Shown here: in pieces, positions 61,484-64,000 of the stretch | Layout: every line of letters begins with the position of its first letter | Numbering within the stretch: position 1 is the stretch's first letter | From: Pseudomonadota bacterium | Lineage (GTDB): Bacteria; Pseudomonadota; Alphaproteobacteria; Sneathiellales; Sneathiellaceae | Direction: 5' to 3' | Length of the DNA stretch: 64,000 bases | Assembly: GCA_024743055.1 (NCBI GenBank) | Contig: JANSXH010000017.1 | Location: 16,592 to 80,591, forward strand | The notes under the pieces: generated by a model | What the model was told of the DNA's origin: nothing | Seen by the model: the letters and a program-made list of their open reading frames with translations, nothing else | Database searches by the model: none | Translations under genes and position numbers: made by a program

Positions 61484-62377
61484 TTAGCTATGTTTGGTCA
61501 GTTTCAGTTTTTCCCGTACATCGCCCGGGCCTAGAATACGGCATCCCATGGCCGTCAGGATCGTCGTGGCCCGGGCGACAAGATCTCCATTTGTGGCAAG
61601 CTCGCCCTTGCCCAGATAGATATTGTCCTCCAGCCCCACACGGACATTCCCACCGACCAGGGCTGCAAGGGGCACATAGGGAAGCTGCATACGGCCAATT
61701 GAGAAGGCCGAGTAGGTCCAGCCCTTTGGGATATTTTGGGTGAGAGCGAGAAGGCTTAAGGGATCGCTTGGCGCGCCATAGGGGATTCCCATGCAAAGCT
61801 GAACCATTACCGGATTTTCAATCAACCCTTCCTCGACCAGCTGTTTCGCCATGACTAGATGCCCCGTATCAAAGATTTCGATTTCGGGCCGGACCCCAAG
61901 AGTGGTCATCTGCCTTGCCATCTCCCGCAATATCGACGGGGTATTGGTCATGACATAGTCACCTTCCGAGAAATTCATGGTGCCGCAGTCGAGGGTGCAA
62001 ATCTCCGGCAATAGCTGCTTTACATGTTCCATCCGCTCGCTTGCCCCGACCATGTCGGTTCCGTCGGTATTTAGAGGCAAAGGAGCTTCTACACCGCTAA
62101 AGACAACATCTCCGCCCATACCTGCCGTAAGGTTGATGATGATGTCGGTATCACTGCTGCGAATTCGATCAACGACCTGCCTGTAAAGCTCAGGGTCCCG
62201 TGATGCGGCCCCTGTATCCGGATCCCGCACATGAATATGGGCGACAGCAGCACCTTCTTTCGCAGCCTCGATAGCGGCATTAGCTATTTCAGCTGGAGTA
62301 ATCGGGATTTTATGACTTTTTCCCGCCGTATCTCCGGAGCCAGTGACGGCGCAAGTTATGAAGACATCCCAGTTCAT
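61484..62377 (-). CDS. Beta-keto acid cleavage enzyme (BKACE), dehydrocarnitine-cleaving type
   Basis: A 297-residue zinc TIM-barrel enzyme of the DUF849/BKACE family. It transfers the acyl end of a beta-keto acid to acetyl-CoA to give acetoacetate and a new acyl-CoA; with 3-dehydrocarnitine the product is betainyl-CoA. Zinc ligands are visible in AHIHVRDPDTGAA (two His near residue 45). GGDVVFSG lies near residue 88, the Glu in RPEIEIFDTGHL near residue 160. Its position next to the carnitine dehydrogenase/thioesterase supports the dehydrocarnitine activity. The ATG at 62377 is set by GGAGGAG upstream. The earlier in-frame start adds 21 unlike residues. Confidence 0.93.
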   Translation of the reverse strand: MNWDVFITCAVTGSGDTAGKSHKIPITPAEIANAAIEAAKEGAAVAHIHVRDPDTGAASRDPELYRQVVDRIRSSDTDIIINLTAGMGGDVVFSGVEAPLPLNTDGTDMVGASERMEHVKQLLPEICTLDCGTMNFSEGDYVMTNTPSILREMARQMTTLGVRPEIEIFDTGHLVMAKQLVEEGLIENPVMVQLCMGIPYGAPSDPLSLLALTQNIPKGWTYSAFSIGRMQLPYVPLAALVGGNVRVGLEDNIYLGKGELATNGDLVARATTILTAMGCRILGPGDVREKLKLTKHS

Positions 62378-62622
62378 TTCGCTCCTCCTCCTGCAATTTG
62401 AGGTAATTATAGGCTCCGTCCAAAAATTGGTATTGCTCAAAAAAGACGATTTATTGACCTAAAAATACATTGAAGAGGCGTTTTTGGGTCCGAACGATAT
62501 TCTCGGGGATTTTCCGTGCTGCGGAATAGTTCTCCTATGACCACTAGAAAGAAGCTTTGCGAGACCGGGTTTGTGGGCTACCATTCTCGGAATGGCGCTC
62601 GTTTTGTTTGCTGGGAGGGCAG

Positions 62623-63798
62623 ATGACGCTGGACATCACCTATTCGCCTTTGTTGGTGATTGCTTCGATAGCGATCGCGATCACTGCTTCCTTCACGGCG
62701 CTTAGGATGACCTCCAATTTACGGTTGATGACAGGGGCGCAGCGTAAAAAGCGTGTGGCGCAGGGCGCATTTGCATTGGGCGGAGGTATTTGGTCCATGC
62801 ATTTTGTCGGGATGCTGGCCGTCAATATGCCGCTGACAATTGCCTATGCACCGCTGCCAACCCTGGGCTCTGCCCTAATTGCTATCCTCGTCACAGGCGC
62901 CGCCTTGTTATCTTTACATTTTGGGGTTCGCAATAAAAAGCGCATAGCTGTTGCGGGCGTGATTACGGGAATTGGCATTGTCGCCATGCATTATCTAGGC
63001 ATGAGCGCTATTTCCGCCAACTGTATTGTCACCTATAACCCGCTCGGGCTCATTGTTGCGGTTACCATCGGTATCGCAGCCTCCATTGCTGCGATGGAGC
63101 TGGCCTATGGCCAACGAACCCTGAAATCAGCTATTGCCGGAGCGGTCGTTCTGGGCCTAGCTATCTCAGCCATGCATTACTCGGCCATGTATTTCACGAT
63201 TTTCAGCATCAACAGCAATGTCACGGTTACCCCGGTTTTAAGTAAAGATACGCTCGCTCTGATCGTGGCCCTTGCATCTTTCGTTATTTGCGGCCTGTTT
63301 CTTCTATCTGCCGTGCCCACCAGTGAAGATTCAGCGGAACAGGCCCTACAGACGGATCCGGATCGCGAGCAAGATAGCATTGCCCCTCAGGAACTGCCTC
63401 AAACCCAGAAGGCACCTTCAGTGGCCTTTTCGCGGGCCATGTCACAGCCGCCTGAAGATATTGACGAAGGCCGCATCCCCTATGATCGTAACAAGACAAT
63501 TCGCTTCTTGCCATCCTCCGCTATATTCATGGCTCAGGCCAATGGCCATTACACCAAGCTCCATAATGGGGAGGAGGAACTGTTCTGCCCCTGGCCCATA
63601 TCTCGCCTGGAAAAGAAGCTGAGCCCCGGCATGTTTATCCGCACCCACCGCAGCTATATCGTCAACCATCAGAAGATTACTGGTTTGCGCCGGGAAGGAG
63701 ATAAGGCGTTTTGTGTCATGGGTGAGGATGAAAACCTGGAAGTGCCCGTCAGTCGCGGCCGCATCGCAGAAATCCGGGAAATCCTCAATCTGGACTGA
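62623..63798 (+). CDS. coxC: MHYT-LytTR membrane regulator, CoxC-like
   Basis: A 391-residue membrane-bound transcription factor. The N-terminal MHYT sensor has three characteristic motifs: GGGIWSMHFVGM near residue 50, GIVAMHYLGM near residue 115 and GLAISAMHYSAM near residue 180, with about seven hydrophobic segments up to residue 230. A linker follows, then a C-terminal LytTR DNA-binding domain from about residue 290 (TIRFLPSSAIFMAQANGHY, RTHRSYIVNHQKITGL). This architecture occurs in CoxC and CoxH, regulators near CO dehydrogenase genes in Oligotropha; MHYT domains may bind metals or gases. The ATG at 62623 has TGGGAGGG upstream. It is divergent from BKACE. Confidence 0.87.
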   Translation: MTLDITYSPLLVIASIAIAITASFTALRMTSNLRLMTGAQRKKRVAQGAFALGGGIWSMHFVGMLAVNMPLTIAYAPLPTLGSALIAILVTGAALLSLHFGVRNKKRIAVAGVITGIGIVAMHYLGMSAISANCIVTYNPLGLIVAVTIGIAASIAAMELAYGQRTLKSAIAGAVVLGLAISAMHYSAMYFTIFSINSNVTVTPVLSKDTLALIVALASFVICGLFLLSAVPTSEDSAEQALQTDPDREQDSIAPQELPQTQKAPSVAFSRAMSQPPEDIDEGRIPYDRNKTIRFLPSSAIFMAQANGHYTKLHNGEEELFCPWPISRLEKKLSPGMFIRTHRSYIVNHQKITGLRREGDKAFCVMGEDENLEVPVSRGRIAEIREILNLD

Positions 63799-63818
63799 AA
63801 TTCCTGTAATTCCGCCAG

Positions 63819-63850
63819 TCGCATTTCGTGCAGATATTTCGCATTTCGTG
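63819..63850. promoter_or_regulatory. 12-base direct repeat ahead of the cox-like gene
   Basis: TCGCATTTCGTG occurs at 63819-63830 and again at 63839-63850, 20 bases apart start to start. This matches the two-direct-repeat layout bound by LytTR proteins, and the gene just upstream encodes one. The second copy is also part of GCATTTC/GAAATGC, a near-palindrome at 63841-63856. Likely a site controlling the gene beginning at 63980. Confidence 0.5.
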
Positions 63851-63979
63851 AAATGCTGTCGTTATCGGCGTTCATTGCCTTACCCTATGCCCCAGTTTTG
63901 CCACACCCTGTCACCAATTGCGTAAAAACGCCATAAGCCCGGCACAAACAGCCCGGCACATAACAGGGAGGAGCAAGGA

Positions 63980-64000
63980 ATGATTCCAGGATCATTTGAC
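63980..64000 (+). CDS. Probable CO dehydrogenase-type FAD subunit (CoxM), first codons only
   Basis: Only the first seven codons fit in the window: MIPGSFD. This is the usual beginning of CoxM-type FAD-binding subunits (MIPGxFDYHRP). The ribosome site GGGAGGAGCAAGG is strong. The preceding gene is a CoxC-like regulator, and in Oligotropha coxC directly precedes coxM. The call rests on seven residues plus position, so it is tentative; it predicts coxS and coxL beyond the right edge. Confidence 0.5.

Noticed and set aside
1..64000. tRNA, rRNA, CRISPR, prophage or insertion sequence
   Set aside because: I looked for clover-leaf ends, repeated spacers, transposase motifs and terminal repeats and saw none; a tRNAscan or ISfinder run could still find something small.

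Overview
The window is a stretch of chromosome from a heterotrophic alphaproteobacterium, probably marine and aerobic. The case rests on a group-typical RpoH sigma factor, an NnrU-like protein, TRAP transporters, a cox-type regulator and the overall gene repertoire. The genus cannot be fixed from sequence alone. I see no rRNA, tRNA, CRISPR array or insertion sequence. Coding density is high and many genes are coupled by 4-base overlaps. No database search was run; every assignment rests on reading motifs, lengths and gene order.

Layout. 0-26 kb is mostly housekeeping and single-gene units: a truncated xanthine phosphoribosyltransferase, NnrU, a thioesterase, LysR regulators, a phosphate transporter, an M20 hydrolase, a MoxR/VWA pair, carbonic anhydrase, rpoH with a clear promoter and a hairpin over its ribosome binding site, an SRAP protein, CcdA and a SleB-type hydrolase. 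From 21.6 to 26.7 kb there is a first gamma-butyrobetaine hydroxylase, an EamA transporter, a reductase, a 2OG-Fe(II) oxygenase and a GlxA-type regulator. From 26.9 to 35.4 kb two convergent operons form a surface-glycan locus. One holds a CmcI-like protein, a glycosyltransferase, a kinase-fold protein and a methyltransferase. The other makes a CDP-linked 6-deoxyhexose that is probably C-methylated (rfbF, rfbG, C-methyltransferase, rfbC, reductase).

37-46.7 kb reads as a complete isethionate (C2 sulfonate) pathway. A TRAP transporter imports the substrate, a GMC dehydrogenase makes sulfoacetaldehyde, Xsc cleaves it to acetyl phosphate and sulfite, Pta makes acetyl-CoA, a TauE/SafE protein exports sulfite, and an IclR protein regulates. 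Next to it lies an unusual soluble protein related to reductive dehalogenases. It is followed by a three-fold CTATATAG array ahead of a tandem pair of Lin0512-family genes of unknown function.

48.9-57.7 kb holds a second TRAP system in an operon with 3-hydroxyanthranilate dioxygenase, a LysR regulator, an aspartate dehydrogenase, and a molybdenum hydroxylase large subunit with no partner subunits, translationally coupled to a dihydrodipicolinate-synthase-like protein that lacks two usual active-site motifs. 57.7-62.4 kb converts gamma-butyrobetaine through carnitine and dehydrocarnitine to glycine betaine (second hydroxylase, carnitine dehydrogenase fused to a thioesterase, BKACE cleavage enzyme, GlxA regulator). 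The right edge holds an MHYT-LytTR membrane regulator of CoxC type followed by the first seven codons of what looks like coxM, so a CO-dehydrogenase-type cluster probably starts here.
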